Below, one piece after another: positions 36,518-46,301 of a stretch of DNA of 64,000 bases. The stretch is from Pseudomonadota bacterium (GTDB lineage: Bacteria; Pseudomonadota; Gammaproteobacteria; Pseudomonadales; Pseudohongiellaceae), in the NCBI GenBank assembly GCA_027592275.1, contig JAQCKF010000012.1, positions 1-64,000 on the forward strand. The letters are read 5' to 3'. The notes under the pieces are model-generated. The model was not told the DNA's origin, made no database searches, and was given only the letters and a program-made list of their open reading frames with translations. Position numbers and translations under genes: made by a program. The stretch's first letter is position 1. Each line of letters opens with the position of its first letter.

Positions 36518-36821
36518 TCCTACTACCTGTTTGAGCCAATTTGATTGGTATAGAGCATAAAGGCTGGGGTTGCCGCCTGTCTATGCTATATCCATGCATT
36601 GGGCCCGCAGCAGCCGGATTTGGGTTATAATTCGTTGCTTTGTGGGCTTGTGAGTCCGTTGGCGCGAATACTTTCTCGGCAGGGGTTGCCGATTTTGGCG
36701 AATCGCCATCAATTAGATTGAATATCATTTCAATTAGATTGAACATCATTTCAATTAGGTTGAATATCATTTCAATTTAATTGAACATTATTTCAAGTAG
36801 ACAGCAAAGAAGTAAGCAAGA
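36518..36821. promoter_or_regulatory. nhaC-proA divergent intergenic region
   Basis: This 304-bp region separates the divergent nhaC and proA genes. Apart from the repeat array at 36707-36800 it shows only a TATAAT at 36626-36631 (plus strand), without a well-spaced -35. A frame through the repeats reading toward nhaC consists of heptad-like repetition and overlaps the nhaC start, so it is not called as a gene. Confidence 0.5.
36707..36800. repeat. 21-bp tandem repeat of palindromes upstream of proA
   Basis: Units at 36726-36746, 36747-36767 and 36768-36788 are each exactly 21 bp and differ at one to three positions. A 5' unit shortened by 2 bp (36707-36725) and a partial unit (36789-36800) flank them. 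Each full unit contains a 15-bp inverted repeat, TTCAAT-N3-ATTGAA (36729-36743 and 36771-36785 perfect; 36750-36764 with one mismatch). The 21-bp period is two helical turns, so the palindromes lie on one face of the DNA. The array ends 21 bp before the proA ATG. This looks like an operator array; the binding protein is unknown. Confidence 0.75.
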
Positions 36822-38081
36822 ATGACTGATATCGAAAACTACATGCAGCAGCTGGGGCGCCAGGCGAGACAGGCATCGCGCCAGATTGCAAAGGCTAGCA
36901 CAGCGCAAAAAAATGCAGCGCTTAATGCGATAGCGCAGGCGATTGATAGTAATCGAGGTCAGCTTATTCAGGCCAATGAGCAAGATATGCAGGCAGGCAC
37001 AGAAAAAGGCCTAGATGCCGCTTTGCTCGACCGCCTGGAACTGGATGCCGCTCGAATCGACAGCATGATCGAGGGGCTGCGACAGGTAGCGGCTCTGGAT
37101 GATCCCGTTGGCGCCATCTCAGATCTCAAATACCGCCCTAGCGGCATTCAAGTCGGCAAGATGCGGGTGCCCCTTGGTGTAATTGGCATAATTTACGAAT
37201 CCCGACCGAATGTAACTTGTGAGGCGGCTAGCCTCTGCCTGAAGTCTGGCAACGCCACAATCTTACGTGGCGGCTCCGAGGCAATTCATTCGAATCAAGC
37301 CATAGCTGCATGCATCAAGACAGGCTTAGAGAAAGCAGGTTTGAGCGAGCACGTGGTTCAAGTTCTGGATCGCTCGGATCGAGACGCGGTTGGGCTTTTG
37401 ATTACCATGCCCGAATTTGTCGACGTGATTATTCCGCGAGGCGGAAAAGGCCTTATCGCTAGGATTAGTGCTGATGCGAAAGTGCCGGTGATTAAACACT
37501 TGGATGGAAACTGTCACGTCTACATCGATGACAAGGCAGATATCGAGAAAGCAATACCGATTGTGATCAACGCGAAAACCCAACGGTATGGCACATGCTG
37601 CACATTGGAGTCCTTGCTAGTGGCCGAGCAAATTGCTGCGCAGGTGTTGCCTACTCTGTGTGCGCAATTGTTAGAGAAAGGTGTGGAGCTACGCGGCTGT
37701 GAAAATACGCGAGCGTTGGTCCAGGGCATTAACCTGGCGACTGACGAAGATTGGGCAACAGAATACCTAGCACCCATATTGTCGATAAAGATCGTTGCCG
37801 ATGTAGACGCGGCGATTAGTCATATCAATACCTATAGCTCGCAGCACACAGAATCTATTGTGACCGAAGACTACACGCGCGCGCAGCAGTTCCTTAGAGA
37901 AGTCGATTCGAGTTCGGTGATGATAAATGCGTCTACACGATTTGCAGATGGATTCGAATATGGCCTTGGAGCGGAAATTGGCATCTCGACAGACAAACTT
38001 CATGCGCGTGGCCCGGTAGGTCTTGAAGGCCTGACTTCGCAGAAGTATATCGTCTTGGGGGACGGACATATCCGACAATGA
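36822..38081 (+). CDS. proA: Gamma-glutamyl phosphate reductase
   Basis: ProA reduces glutamyl-5-phosphate to glutamate-5-semialdehyde with NADPH in proline synthesis. The 419-residue protein has the family blocks [20 protein letters not shown] and [16 protein letters not shown], and the catalytic Cys in [13 protein letters not shown]. The stop overlaps the start of nadD (ATGA), so translation is coupled. proB is not adjacent. The expression signal is probably in the repeat-bearing region upstream. Confidence 0.97.
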   Translation: MTDIENYMQQLGRQARQASRQIAKASTAQKNAALNAIAQAIDSNRGQLIQANEQDMQAGTEKGLDAALLDRLELDAARIDSMIEGLRQVAALDDPVGAISDLKYRPSGIQVGKMRVPLGVIGIIYESRPNVTCEAASLCLKSGNATILRGGSEAIHSNQAIAACIKTGLEKAGLSEHVVQVLDRSDRDAVGLLITMPEFVDVIIPRGGKGLIARISADAKVPVIKHLDGNCHVYIDDKADIEKAIPIVINAKTQRYGTCCTLESLLVAEQIAAQVLPTLCAQLLEKGVELRGCENTRALVQGINLATDEDWATEYLAPILSIKIVADVDAAISHINTYSSQHTESIVTEDYTRAQQFLREVDSSSVMINASTRFADGFEYGLGAEIGISTDKLHARGPVGLEGLTSQKYIVLGDGHIRQ

Positions 38082-38710
38082 GTTCTCCCTTAGCCGTGTT
38101 TGGCGGATTGTTTGACCCGGTGCACAAGGGTCATGTGAGCGCCGCACTGTTCGCTCTAGAATTCTTGTCTGTGCAGCGGCTCAAAATGATCCCCTGTCAT
38201 TTGCCTAATCACAAGGTTGTGCCTACTACACAGGCTGAGCATCGATTGGCAATGCTTAACCTGGCGACTGCGTCCTATCCGCAAATAGAAATAGATCCGA
38301 TTGAGCTACAACGGGATCGAGTTTCTTATTCGGTGGATACGCTCACCGAGCTTAAGAAGCGGCACAGTACGCTGATATTCGTGCTAGGCGTGGATTCGTT
38401 TAATAGCCTGCCACAATGGCTCGATTGGCAGAAGATACTGGAATTGAGTCATTTGTTGGTGTTGCCCAGACATGGGTCGACTCTTTCGGATGAAACTTTG
38501 CGTGCTGTTGATAGTAAGCATAGGCAGGTGGACACAAGCGAACAGATGCTGGCTAGTGCTAGTGGCAAGATTATTTTTTGTGAGAACTTTGACTATGATG
38601 TAGCATCGAGTGAAATAAGGAAGAAAATAACAAGAGGCGATGATGTGTCGGCGGCGCTTGATGCCAAGGTCGTTCAATACATTAAAGATAATTGCCTTTA
38701 TCAGAATTAG
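38078..38710 (+). CDS. nadD: Nicotinate-mononucleotide adenylyltransferase
   Basis: NadD adenylylates nicotinate mononucleotide in NAD synthesis. The 210-residue protein starts with the nucleotidyltransferase motif [16 protein letters not shown] (G-x-F-D-P-x-H-x-G-H) and has the later SSEIRKKI, which is the ISSTxIR-type motif. It overlaps proA by 4 bp and is followed by rsfS, the standard gammaproteobacterial order. No Walker or kinase domain is fused. Confidence 0.95.
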   Translation: MSSPLAVFGGLFDPVHKGHVSAALFALEFLSVQRLKMIPCHLPNHKVVPTTQAEHRLAMLNLATASYPQIEIDPIELQRDRVSYSVDTLTELKKRHSTLIFVLGVDSFNSLPQWLDWQKILELSHLLVLPRHGSTLSDETLRAVDSKHRQVDTSEQMLASASGKIIFCENFDYDVASSEIRKKITRGDDVSAALDAKVVQYIKDNCLYQN

Positions 38711-38732
38711 TTAACTAGAGTGAGACTACGGT

Positions 38733-39098
38733 TTGAATAGTACAGAATTATCAGAAATAGTTGTTGAGGCAGTGAAGGACATGAAGGGTCAATCGATTCG
38801 CTGCATCAATGTGGAAAGATTAACGTCGATCACGAATTACATGGTCATCGTGACGGGGACTTCGAGTACGCACCTGAAGGCATTGGCGGATTCGGTAAGC
38901 AAATCGGTGAAGGATGCAGGACAGGAAGTGGTGGGCATGGAAGGTAAGCTCGCCTCGGAATGGGTCTTGGTAGACCTGGGCGGTGTCGTCCTGCATTTGA
39001 TGCTGGCGCCGGTGCGTGTACTTTATAATTTGGAAGAGCTTTGGAATTTTGAAACAAAGCCTGCAGCCGATGCTGATTCGGAAAATCCTGCCGAGTGA
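38733..39098 (+). CDS. rsfS: Ribosome silencing factor RsfS
   Basis: RsfS (RsfA/YbeB) binds ribosomal protein uL14 and blocks 50S-30S joining when nutrients are scarce. The 121-residue protein has the DUF143 pattern IVVEAVKDMKGQSIRCINVERLTSITNYMVIVTGTSSTHLKALAD and ASEWVLVDLGGVVLHLMLAPVR. The start is a TTG at 38733, with only a weak ribosome site, 22 bp after nadD. The rlmH start overlaps its stop by 4 bp. An acidic tail of about 12 residues extends past the usual end. Confidence 0.93.
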   Translation: MNSTELSEIVVEAVKDMKGQSIRCINVERLTSITNYMVIVTGTSSTHLKALADSVSKSVKDAGQEVVGMEGKLASEWVLVDLGGVVLHLMLAPVRVLYNLEELWNFETKPAADADSENPAE

Positions 39099-39565
39099 AA
39101 GTAAGGGTCCTGAGTGTGGGAACCAAGATGCCAGCCTGGGTTCTAGCGGGTATCGCAGAGTACCAGAAGCGGCTGGTGGCTGAGCTGGACTTCTCGCTAA
39201 TAGAAATACCTATGGCTAAGCGCACGAAGAACAGCAATATCGAGCAATGTAGAAAGAAGGAGAGCGATGCACTGCTAGCCTCGATTCCATCGGGAGACTA
39301 TGTGGTAGCGCTGGATGTTAGTGGTAAATCCTTTAGCACCGAGGATTTAGCAGGGAAGATAGTGGATTTTCGGCAGCGAGGTGACAACCTGAGCCTGCTT
39401 GTAGGCGGCCCGGATGGATTGGGCGCCGAGTGCTTGACGAGGGCGTCGGAACGTTGGTCTCTGTCTGCGCTGACATTTCCGCACCCATTGGTTAGGGTGG
39501 TAATTACTGAGCAGTTCTACCGCGCGATCAGCATCATCAAGGGACATCCCTATCACCGCAGCTAA
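39095..39565 (+). CDS. rlmH: 23S rRNA (pseudouridine1915-N3)-methyltransferase
   Basis: RlmH methylates pseudouridine 1915 in helix 69 of 23S rRNA. The 156-residue protein carries the SPOUT knot segments LVGGPDGLGAECLTRASERWSLS and LTFPHPLVRVVITEQFYRAISII, ending in GHPYHRS, all close to E. coli RlmH (155 residues). It begins at a GTG overlapping the rsfS stop. mrdA begins 190 bp later, so a separate promoter is possible. Confidence 0.97.
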   Translation: MKVRVLSVGTKMPAWVLAGIAEYQKRLVAELDFSLIEIPMAKRTKNSNIEQCRKKESDALLASIPSGDYVVALDVSGKSFSTEDLAGKIVDFRQRGDNLSLLVGGPDGLGAECLTRASERWSLSALTFPHPLVRVVITEQFYRAISIIKGHPYHRS

Positions 39566-39755
39566 GTGAAGCCATAGGAGTTGTTAACTTTGAACCAACT
39601 TCACTAAAAACTGTGTCTAACTGCAGAATTACAGCTAAATAGCAATTGCGGTAAAACTATTTATTGGCCTTGTTGTCGAACACATCGAGGCAAGCAATCC
39701 TTCAGTGAACAACCCCTTAGCCGATTACCTTATTTGCAGCTAGGAAATTCGAAAT

Positions 39756-41729
39756 ATGGCAGAAAAATGGCAGCTTAAAGATCACGAAGCAGAGCGGGAG
39801 CTATTCAGCCGCCGTCTGGTCGTGGCTGCGGTTTTTGTGGTGCTGCTATTTACCGCGCTAGTCATAAAACTTGTCAATCTACAGGTCTCTCAATACGAGT
39901 ACTTCTCGGCTCGTTCTGACGGAAACCGACTGCACTCTCAATATGTGCCTCCAGCCCGCGGCTTGATCTTCGATAATAGAGGGCAGCTACTCGCTGACAA
40001 CCAACCGATTTTCAACTTAACCATTGTACGTGAACAGGTAGTAGACCTTGACGAGACTCTGGACTATCTCGACACCTTAATAGATTTGTCCGAGGATGAG
40101 AGAGAGCAGTTCAACAATCGACTCAGAAGAAATCGCGTGCCGTTTACTTCTGTGCCACTACGGTATGTCCTCAGCGAAACAGATAAATCGAAAATTGCTG
40201 TAAATAATTTCAAGCTTCCTGGTGTGGCGATCGAGCCTCAATTTGTGAGGCAATATCCACTGAAAGATCTCACCGCGCATTCGGTAGGCTACGTGTCAGA
40301 GATTAATCGTACGGAGCTGGATTCCTTCGATGACGAAGAACGAGAAAACTATGGTGGCACAAACCATATAGGCAAGACTGGCATAGAGCGAACCTATGAA
40401 GATCTGCTTCATGGCACTGTTGGCTATGAAATAGTAGAAAAGAATAATAGAGGTCAGGTCATGCGCAGACTTGATCGAACTGACCCAATCGCTGGCAAGA
40501 ATATCTCTCTCTACCTCGATAGCGCGCTTCAAATTGCGGCGGAAGAAGCGCTGGGGGATTTTCGCGGCGCTGTTGTGGCGATAGATCCAAATACCGGCGG
40601 TATCTTGGCCATGGTGAGCAAGCCCGGATTTGATCCAAACCTGTTCGTGACCGGAATTAGCAATAAGAACTATAGCGTACTTGTCACTGACGAGGTCAAC
40701 ACACCTCTGTTCGATAGAACAACAAACCCGTACCCACCCGGTTCAACTATTAAACCGTTTCTTGGTTTGGGTGGCCTTCATCATGGTCTCGTCGATTATG
40801 AGTTTACGATTGAAGACCCAGGTTATTTTCGATTACCCGGTGTGCGATATCGCTGGGGTGACTATACGTTGAGAACCGCGATCGGCGGTGGTCATGGGCA
40901 CACGAATCTACAGAAAGCCATTTATCAATCTTGTGATACCTTTTTCTACGATCTGGGTAACCGTATGGGTATTGATACCATGCATGGCTTCATGTCGCAG
41001 TTTGGGTTTGGAGAAAATTTCGCGATCGACGTTAATTACGCTAGAACTGGCGTGTTGCCCTCTCGTGAGTGGAAGCGAGCGACTAGAGGCGAACCGTGGT
41101 ATCCAGGAGACACAATAAACTCCTCTATCGGTCAGGGATATATGTGGGCGACTCCACTACAACTCGCTACGGCAGCCTCGATCATGGCGAACAAGGGTAA
41201 AGTTATACAGCCGCGTATGTTGAAGTCCATTGATGGAGAGCCTTACGAACCCGAGATTCTAGACCCAGTGAGTGATGTCGTAGTAAACGATCCTGATTAT
41301 TGGCGCTATATCGAGGAGTCGATGTCGATGGTAGTACATCGCGCTTACAATGATGTATTTCGAGAATACGGAACGGCATATGAAGCGATAGCTATGGAAG
41401 ACCGGGAGATGCCATATAGAATGGCAGGTAAATCCGGCTCGGCTCAGGTGGTTGGCATCAGTCAGGAAATTTTACAGAGTGATGATATTCAAGTCTCTGA
41501 TCCGAACAAGGATCATGCATTGTTCATATCCTACGCGCCGGCAGAAAACCCAAACATAAAGCCGCAGATTGCGATTGCCGTCTTTGTCGAAAATGGTGAG
41601 CACGGAAGTAGTGTGGCTGGTCCTATTGCTAAGGCCGTAACAGACGCCTACCTCTTAGACATTCTACAAATCGATTTCGCTGCGCTGGATTCTGCTGGCG
41701 GTGAATTATTTGCACTGGTCGATGAATAA
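39756..41729 (+). CDS. mrdA: Penicillin-binding protein 2, transpeptidase
   Basis: PBP2 is the transpeptidase of the rod-shape elongasome. The 657-residue protein has a short cytoplasmic tail and one membrane helix (VVAAVFVVLLFTALVIKLVNL, near residues 27-47), a dimerisation domain with GLIFDNRGQLLADN, and the transpeptidase domain. The active serine is Ser330 in GSTIKPF with Lys333. KSGSAQV begins at Lys559. The stop overlaps rodA. Upstream, AGGAAA lies about 8 bp before the ATG. An elongasome pair in this order is standard for gammaproteobacteria. Confidence 0.97.
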   Translation: MAEKWQLKDHEAERELFSRRLVVAAVFVVLLFTALVIKLVNLQVSQYEYFSARSDGNRLHSQYVPPARGLIFDNRGQLLADNQPIFNLTIVREQVVDLDETLDYLDTLIDLSEDEREQFNNRLRRNRVPFTSVPLRYVLSETDKSKIAVNNFKLPGVAIEPQFVRQYPLKDLTAHSVGYVSEINRTELDSFDDEERENYGGTNHIGKTGIERTYEDLLHGTVGYEIVEKNNRGQVMRRLDRTDPIAGKNISLYLDSALQIAAEEALGDFRGAVVAIDPNTGGILAMVSKPGFDPNLFVTGISNKNYSVLVTDEVNTPLFDRTTNPYPPGSTIKPFLGLGGLHHGLVDYEFTIEDPGYFRLPGVRYRWGDYTLRTAIGGGHGHTNLQKAIYQSCDTFFYDLGNRMGIDTMHGFMSQFGFGENFAIDVNYARTGVLPSREWKRATRGEPWYPGDTINSSIGQGYMWATPLQLATAASIMANKGKVIQPRMLKSIDGEPYEPEILDPVSDVVVNDPDYWRYIEESMSMVVHRAYNDVFREYGTAYEAIAMEDREMPYRMAGKSGSAQVVGISQEILQSDDIQVSDPNKDHALFISYAPAENPNIKPQIAIAVFVENGEHGSSVAGPIAKAVTDAYLLDILQIDFAALDSAGGELFALVDE

Positions 41730-42870
41730 CCAAGACTTCATACGTCAGTCCGACGGCCTCGGTACTAAGTCCAGATACAGTAAATCTATCTGGCGAGCGA
41801 TTCATACTGATCCTCCACTTCTCGTTGGCATAATCCTGCTCTGCGGCTTTGGCCTGCTCGTGCTGTTCAGTGCAAGTGGAGGCGATGTTCCCGTTGTGCA
41901 AAGGCAGGCGCTTACTATGGTCGTTGGTCTCGTGGTCATGTTTATCGTCGCGCAATTCAATGTGCACTTCTTTAGACAGTGGGCGCCGACACTGTATGCG
42001 GCCGGTCTCGGATTACTCGGATTGGTGTTGGTAGTTGGAGTGGAGGCAAATGGAGCGAAGAGTTGGTTAGATTTACCAGGTCTGCCTAGCTTCCAGCCTT
42101 CAGAGTTGATGAAATTTGTAGTGCCTATGTTGATGGCATGGTATCTCGCGAGTCGTCCACTTCCACCAAGGTTCAAACACCTGTTTTGGTCGGCAGTAAT
42201 GATACTGGTGCCGGCAGCGCTGATTATTATTCAGAACGACACCGGCACCGCGATCATGGTTACCATGTCGGGTATCTTCGTCATATTACTCGCAGGCATA
42301 CGCTGGCGTATCGTAATTGCAGGATTTATAGCGTTACTGCTCGCATCACCGGCGTGGTTTATCTTCCTCGCACAGGAACATCAGAAGAATAGGATACTGA
42401 CGTTCTTCAATCCTTATCGAGACCCCACAGGTGCCGGTTACAATATTATTCAATCGCAGATCGCCATTGGTTCGGGTGGTATGTATGGAAAGGGCTATGG
42501 CGAAGGTGCTCAGTCGCACCTGGATTTCATACCAGAGAGCAACACCGATTTTATCCTAGCCGTACTGGCTGAGGAATTTGGCTTACTAGGCGTGTTGTTC
42601 CTCATTTGTATGTACCTATTCGTACTGGTGCGCGGCTGTTATATCGGCTATGCAGCGAACGACACGTTTAGTCGTCTGCTGGCAGGCAGCATAACTCTAA
42701 CGTTCTTTTTCTATGTATTCGTCAATATGGCCATGGTGTCGGGATTGCTGCCCGTGATCGGTCTGCCATTGCCGCTGATGAGTCGTGGGGGTACTTCGGT
42801 CGTCACGCTTTTTATCGGATTCGGTCTGCTGATGTCGATTCAAACCCACGGGCATAGCCGTTCAGTCTAA
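41722..42870 (+). CDS. rodA: Rod-shape-determining peptidoglycan glycosyltransferase RodA
   Basis: RodA is the SEDS-family glycosyltransferase that polymerises glycan with PBP2. The 382-residue membrane protein has about 10 helices and the hallmarks LPGLPSFQPSELMKFVVPM, FLNPYRDP-like FFNPYRDPTGAGYNIIQSQIAIGSGG with ESNTDFILAVLAEEFGLLG, and LPLPLMSRGGTSV near the C-terminus. I chose the ATG at 41722 over the GTG at 41701; it overlaps the mrdA stop by 8 bp. The usual mltB gene is missing between rodA and rlpA. Confidence 0.96.
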   Translation: MNNQDFIRQSDGLGTKSRYSKSIWRAIHTDPPLLVGIILLCGFGLLVLFSASGGDVPVVQRQALTMVVGLVVMFIVAQFNVHFFRQWAPTLYAAGLGLLGLVLVVGVEANGAKSWLDLPGLPSFQPSELMKFVVPMLMAWYLASRPLPPRFKHLFWSAVMILVPAALIIIQNDTGTAIMVTMSGIFVILLAGIRWRIVIAGFIALLLASPAWFIFLAQEHQKNRILTFFNPYRDPTGAGYNIIQSQIAIGSGGMYGKGYGEGAQSHLDFIPESNTDFILAVLAEEFGLLGVLFLICMYLFVLVRGCYIGYAANDTFSRLLAGSITLTFFFYVFVNMAMVSGLLPVIGLPLPLMSRGGTSVVTLFIGFGLLMSIQTHGHSRSV

Positions 42871-43108
42871 CTAATTGAATTTTAGCGATTTTATAGAATT
42901 TTATTGTTTCAAAACGCGATTCGATCGCTATTTGTGCGCCATACCACCGTTATAATCCTTTGGCGCCGTTAAAATTATTGTCAGATTGGACGTTATTCTG
43001 CAGGTGCCCTTGGTTTTTCCGAAACTACGCTAGCGCCTTTTGCTACTAAGGAATCGAAGAAGAAATTTTAGAATCCAAGTTTAAAGCTATGTTAATTAAG
43101 GTAATTAC

Positions 43109-43987
43109 ATGATCATGAACAATACCGTGCTGAGAATTTCGATAGTTTCACCGATTTTAGTGGCTATGATGGCCTGTAGCTCAGCGCCAGCGCCTGAGCA
43201 AACGCCAGAGTCACCGAACGCCGGTCGCTACAGTATCTCGCAGGACCGAGCGCCGACCCGGATTGTCGATCTCTCCTCAATTCCAGAGGTCATTCCAGAG
43301 CCATTAAATCGCACCGGAGCAGGAAATCGTAGCCCCTATACGGTATTGGGTAAGAGCTACGAAGTAATGCCAACTGAAGAGGGCTATAACGAACGTGGAG
43401 TGGCCTCTTGGTATGGCGAGAAATTTCATGGGCACAAGACCTCCAACGGTGAGGTGTTTGATATGTTTCTAGCTTCAGCAGCGCATAAGTCTTTGCCCAT
43501 ACCTAGTTTCTTGCGCGTCACGAATTTGGATAACAATAGAAGTATTGTAGTCAGAGTTAATGACAGGGGCCCCTTCCACGGTGATCGCGTTATTGACTTA
43601 TCTTATGCTGCTGCCGTAAAGCTCGGTTACGCGGACAGAGGCACGGCTCGCGTACAGCTGGAATCTATAGTGGCAACTGGCGTCTCTCGTGATCGTGGCG
43701 TAAGAGGCGCGAATTCTGCGGGCAATGAGACATTGCGCGTCAGTTCTTCGGACAGCAAGTATTTGCAGGTAGGAGCATTTTCGGATCTAAGCGCTGCGCA
43801 AGAAATCACGAGCAGGGTAGAAGAAATTACTAGCTTGCCTGTTTTTATTCGGACAGTGAATACTTCGAACAACAAAATTTTACATCGAGTTAGAGTCGGT
43901 CCAATTTCTGATCCTGGTCAAATACAACGAGTTAGCGAAAGTGTTGTTGCCGCTAACTTGGGAAGCCCGTACACTGTTACTGAATAG
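43109..43987 (+). CDS. rlpA: Septal ring lytic transglycosylase / rare lipoprotein A
   Basis: RlpA is an outer-membrane-anchored lipoprotein that in Pseudomonas cleaves denuded glycan strands at the septum. The 292-residue protein has a lipoprotein signal (lipobox VAMMAC, about residue 24), the double-psi beta-barrel with ERGVASWYGEKFHGHKTSNGE, VRVNDRGPFHGDRVIDLSYAAA (catalytic Asp in DRGPF), and a C-terminal SPOR domain (KYLQVGAFSDLSAAQEIT) that binds denuded peptidoglycan. The SPOR domain confirms it as RlpA and not a plain barwin protein. It lies between rodA and dacA, as in E. coli. Confidence 0.94.
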   Translation: MIMNNTVLRISIVSPILVAMMACSSAPAPEQTPESPNAGRYSISQDRAPTRIVDLSSIPEVIPEPLNRTGAGNRSPYTVLGKSYEVMPTEEGYNERGVASWYGEKFHGHKTSNGEVFDMFLASAAHKSLPIPSFLRVTNLDNNRSIVVRVNDRGPFHGDRVIDLSYAAAVKLGYADRGTARVQLESIVATGVSRDRGVRGANSAGNETLRVSSSDSKYLQVGAFSDLSAAQEITSRVEEITSLPVFIRTVNTSNNKILHRVRVGPISDPGQIQRVSESVVAANLGSPYTVTE

Positions 43988-44085
43988 CGCAGCAGCACGC
44001 ACTATCACCGAGTAACAGCCACGACCAGTTTCGCCAATTGATTCGTCATTTCACAACTCACCACACTCAAACGAGACGGATTTTT

Positions 44086-45306
44086 ATGTCATATTTTTCT
44101 ATTTCACCACGCGCGATTTCTACACGCCCAAACTACTCTACGACGCGAAAGAGAGGGCTCTCGTGGCTCATGGCGGTGGTCATGTTTGCTAGCAATCTTT
44201 CCTTTGCTGCGCCCGCCATTATCCCAAGGCCGCCGGAGATAGCCGGAACCAGCTATATTCTGATAGATGCAAAGACCGGGCACATACTCATTGAAGAGAA
44301 TGCCGATGAAGCATTGCCGCCGGCGAGCCTTACAAAAATAATGACTGCCTATGTTGCTACCGAAGAGATCCTCAATGGCAATCTTGCGTTGACTGATGAA
44401 GTTCATATCAGCGAGAAAGCCTGGCGTATGGAAGGCTCCAAAATGTTTGTCGGCGTAGACACAATGGTCGAAGTGGAAGACCTGCTTCGTGGCATCATTA
44501 TTCAATCTGGAAACGATGCTAGCGTGGCAATCGCCGAGCATATTGCCGGAAGCGAAGAAGCCTTCGCAGACATGATGAATCAATACGCTGAAGTGCTTGG
44601 GCTATCGCAAAGCTTCTTCATGAACGTTAGCGGACTGGACACTGAGCTTTACTACAATACGATGTCGGCTCGTGATTTGGCCGTTCTTGCGCAGGCTACG
44701 ATAAACAAGCATGCGCAGTTCTATCCTCTGTATGCCGAACGAGAATTTACTTACAACGGTATTCGTCAGCCGAATCGTAATACCCTATTATTCCGCGATC
44801 GTAATGTCGATGGAATGAAAACAGGTTGGACCGATGCGGCGGGTTACTGCCTCGTTGCCTCAGCTGAGCGTGACGGCATGCGACTGATCTCTGTGGTGAT
44901 GGGCACAGCGAGTGAAGAAGCCCGTGCAATAGAAACACAGAAACTACTTACTTACGGTTTTCGTTACTACGAGACACACAAACTGTATGACTCGAATCAA
45001 GTGCTGACTAACGTGCCGGTATTTTCTGGCGAACAGAACTCTGTAGATCTGGGAATAGAAGAGGAGGTTTATATAACTATTCCAAGAGGTCAGGCAGAAG
45101 CAATGACTGCCACAGTTGATGTTGACGAAGTAATTCGTGCGCCACTCAGCGATAGACAGATCATGGGTGAGGTTCGGGTAGTTCTGGATAATAATATTCT
45201 CTATCAGGGTAATGTGGTTTCCATGCAGGCTGTGGAGCAGGGTGGTTTTCTTAAACGTTTCGTCGACTGGATAACTCTTTTGTTCAGTAGTATGTTTTCG
45301 GGATAG
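44086..45306 (+). CDS. dacA: D-alanyl-D-alanine carboxypeptidase (PBP5/6 family)
   Basis: DacA trims the terminal D-Ala of peptidoglycan pentapeptides. Numbering from the ATG at 44086, the active site is Ser81 in ASLTK with Lys84, Ser141 in the SGN motif, and Lys245 in KTG (GMKTGWTDAAGYC). A signal peptide (MAVVMFASNLSFAAP) spans roughly residues 27-42, unusually late after a basic region, so the true start may be nearer this segment. The C-terminus (LKRFVDWITLLFSSMF) is an amphipathic membrane anchor. An upstream TTG (44038) would add 16 doubtful residues. Confidence 0.95.
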   Translation: MSYFSISPRAISTRPNYSTTRKRGLSWLMAVVMFASNLSFAAPAIIPRPPEIAGTSYILIDAKTGHILIEENADEALPPASLTKIMTAYVATEEILNGNLALTDEVHISEKAWRMEGSKMFVGVDTMVEVEDLLRGIIIQSGNDASVAIAEHIAGSEEAFADMMNQYAEVLGLSQSFFMNVSGLDTELYYNTMSARDLAVLAQATINKHAQFYPLYAEREFTYNGIRQPNRNTLLFRDRNVDGMKTGWTDAAGYCLVASAERDGMRLISVVMGTASEEARAIETQKLLTYGFRYYETHKLYDSNQVLTNVPVFSGEQNSVDLGIEEEVYITIPRGQAEAMTATVDVDEVIRAPLSDRQIMGEVRVVLDNNILYQGNVVSMQAVEQGGFLKRFVDWITLLFSSMFSG

Positions 45307-45310
45307 GGCA

Positions 45311-45601
45311 ATGTCGAAAGAGTTGGATCCAGATACCGAAATCGATCCCCCAAAAATTGAATTCCCCTGCCTCTATCCGATCAAAATTATTGGCGTGGCT
45401 AGTATTGAATTTCAGGCCGAGGTCGTTACGATCGTAGAAAGACATGCGGGAAAAATCTCTTCGGATTTGATCGAGTTGCAGGTAAGCAAGAAAAATACCT
45501 ATGTCTCGGTAAGAATTACTATAACCGCAACCGGCGTCGATCAATTGCAGAATCTATTCGATGAACTGAAGACTCTCGAAAACGTAAAGATGGTCTTGTA
45601 A
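45311..45601 (+). CDS. ybeD: DUF493 / YbeD family protein
   Basis: This 96-residue protein matches YbeD (DUF493), a small ACT-like ferredoxin-fold protein of unknown function that lies between dacA and lipB in most gammaproteobacteria. Conserved features are EFPCLYPIKIIGVA and SKKNTYVSVRITITA near the middle. It starts 4 bp after dacA and ends 1 bp before lipB, which places all three in one transcription unit. Confidence 0.93.
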   Translation: MSKELDPDTEIDPPKIEFPCLYPIKIIGVASIEFQAEVVTIVERHAGKISSDLIELQVSKKNTYVSVRITITATGVDQLQNLFDELKTLENVKMVL

Positions 45602-45602
45602 A

Positions 45603-46301
45603 GTGATACTCACCAGCTATCAGCATTTTACCGCAAAATCGAATGCAGATGAGGGTCAAACTCAGCAGGGGCTAATCGTTCGCAGATTGGGATTGCAGGA
45701 ATACGAACCAATCTGGAAATCGATGCGTTATTTGGTTGAACAAGCCAGTGCTGCTCGTGGTGACGAAATCTGGCTGCTGAGCCACAAACCAGTCTTTACT
45801 CAAGGTCTAGCGGGCAAAGCGAAGCACATCTTAAATCCAGCTGAAATTCCTGTAGTACAGATAGACCGTGGTGGTCAGGTCACCTATCATGGACCGGGTC
45901 AGTTGGTGGTTTACCTGTTGTTGAATGTTGGTCGACGCAATATGAATGTTCGCGATCTGGTAGACCTTATCGAACAGGCAATCATCAAGACTCTTGGGGA
46001 ATTCGGTATAGCGGCTAGCAATAAAGCCAAGGCTCCCGGTGTGTACGTGAATGATGCTAAAATAGCCGCCTTGGGCTTGCGAATACGCAAGGGCTGGAGC
46101 TATCACGGCATGAGCCTAAATGTGCAGATGGATCTAGAGCCATTCTCACGCATCAATCCATGCGGTTATGAGAACCTTGCTGTCACGCAGATCGCCGACC
46201 ATGTGCCTGCAAGCGATACGCTCATGCAGAAGGTGAGCAAGGTGCTCAGTAACAAATTGTTGAGCGAGTTAGGTTATTTTGAATATTACGAATCCGACTG
46301 A
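45603..46301 (+). CDS. lipB: Octanoyl-ACP:protein N-octanoyltransferase
   Basis: LipB transfers octanoate from acyl-carrier protein to the lipoyl-domain lysines of proteins such as AceF. The 232-residue protein shows RGGQVTYHGPGQLVVYLLL, the catalytic Lys in KIAALGLRI and the catalytic Cys in INPCGYENL. The start is GTG, 1 bp after ybeD. The stop TGA at 46299-46301 lies inside the first copy of an 80-bp tandem duplication that continues into lipA. Confidence 0.96.
   Translation: MILTSYQHFTAKSNADEGQTQQGLIVRRLGLQEYEPIWKSMRYLVEQASAARGDEIWLLSHKPVFTQGLAGKAKHILNPAEIPVVQIDRGGQVTYHGPGQLVVYLLLNVGRRNMNVRDLVDLIEQAIIKTLGEFGIAASNKAKAPGVYVNDAKIAALGLRIRKGWSYHGMSLNVQMDLEPFSRINPCGYENLAVTQIADHVPASDTLMQKVSKVLSNKLLSELGYFEYYESD

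Noticed and set aside
36489-36770. Minus-strand frame of 93 codons with repeated residues through the 21-bp repeats
   Set aside because: Its repetition is created by the 21-bp (7-codon) period, it overlaps the nhaC start, and it has no convincing ribosome site; it is a shadow of the repeat array.
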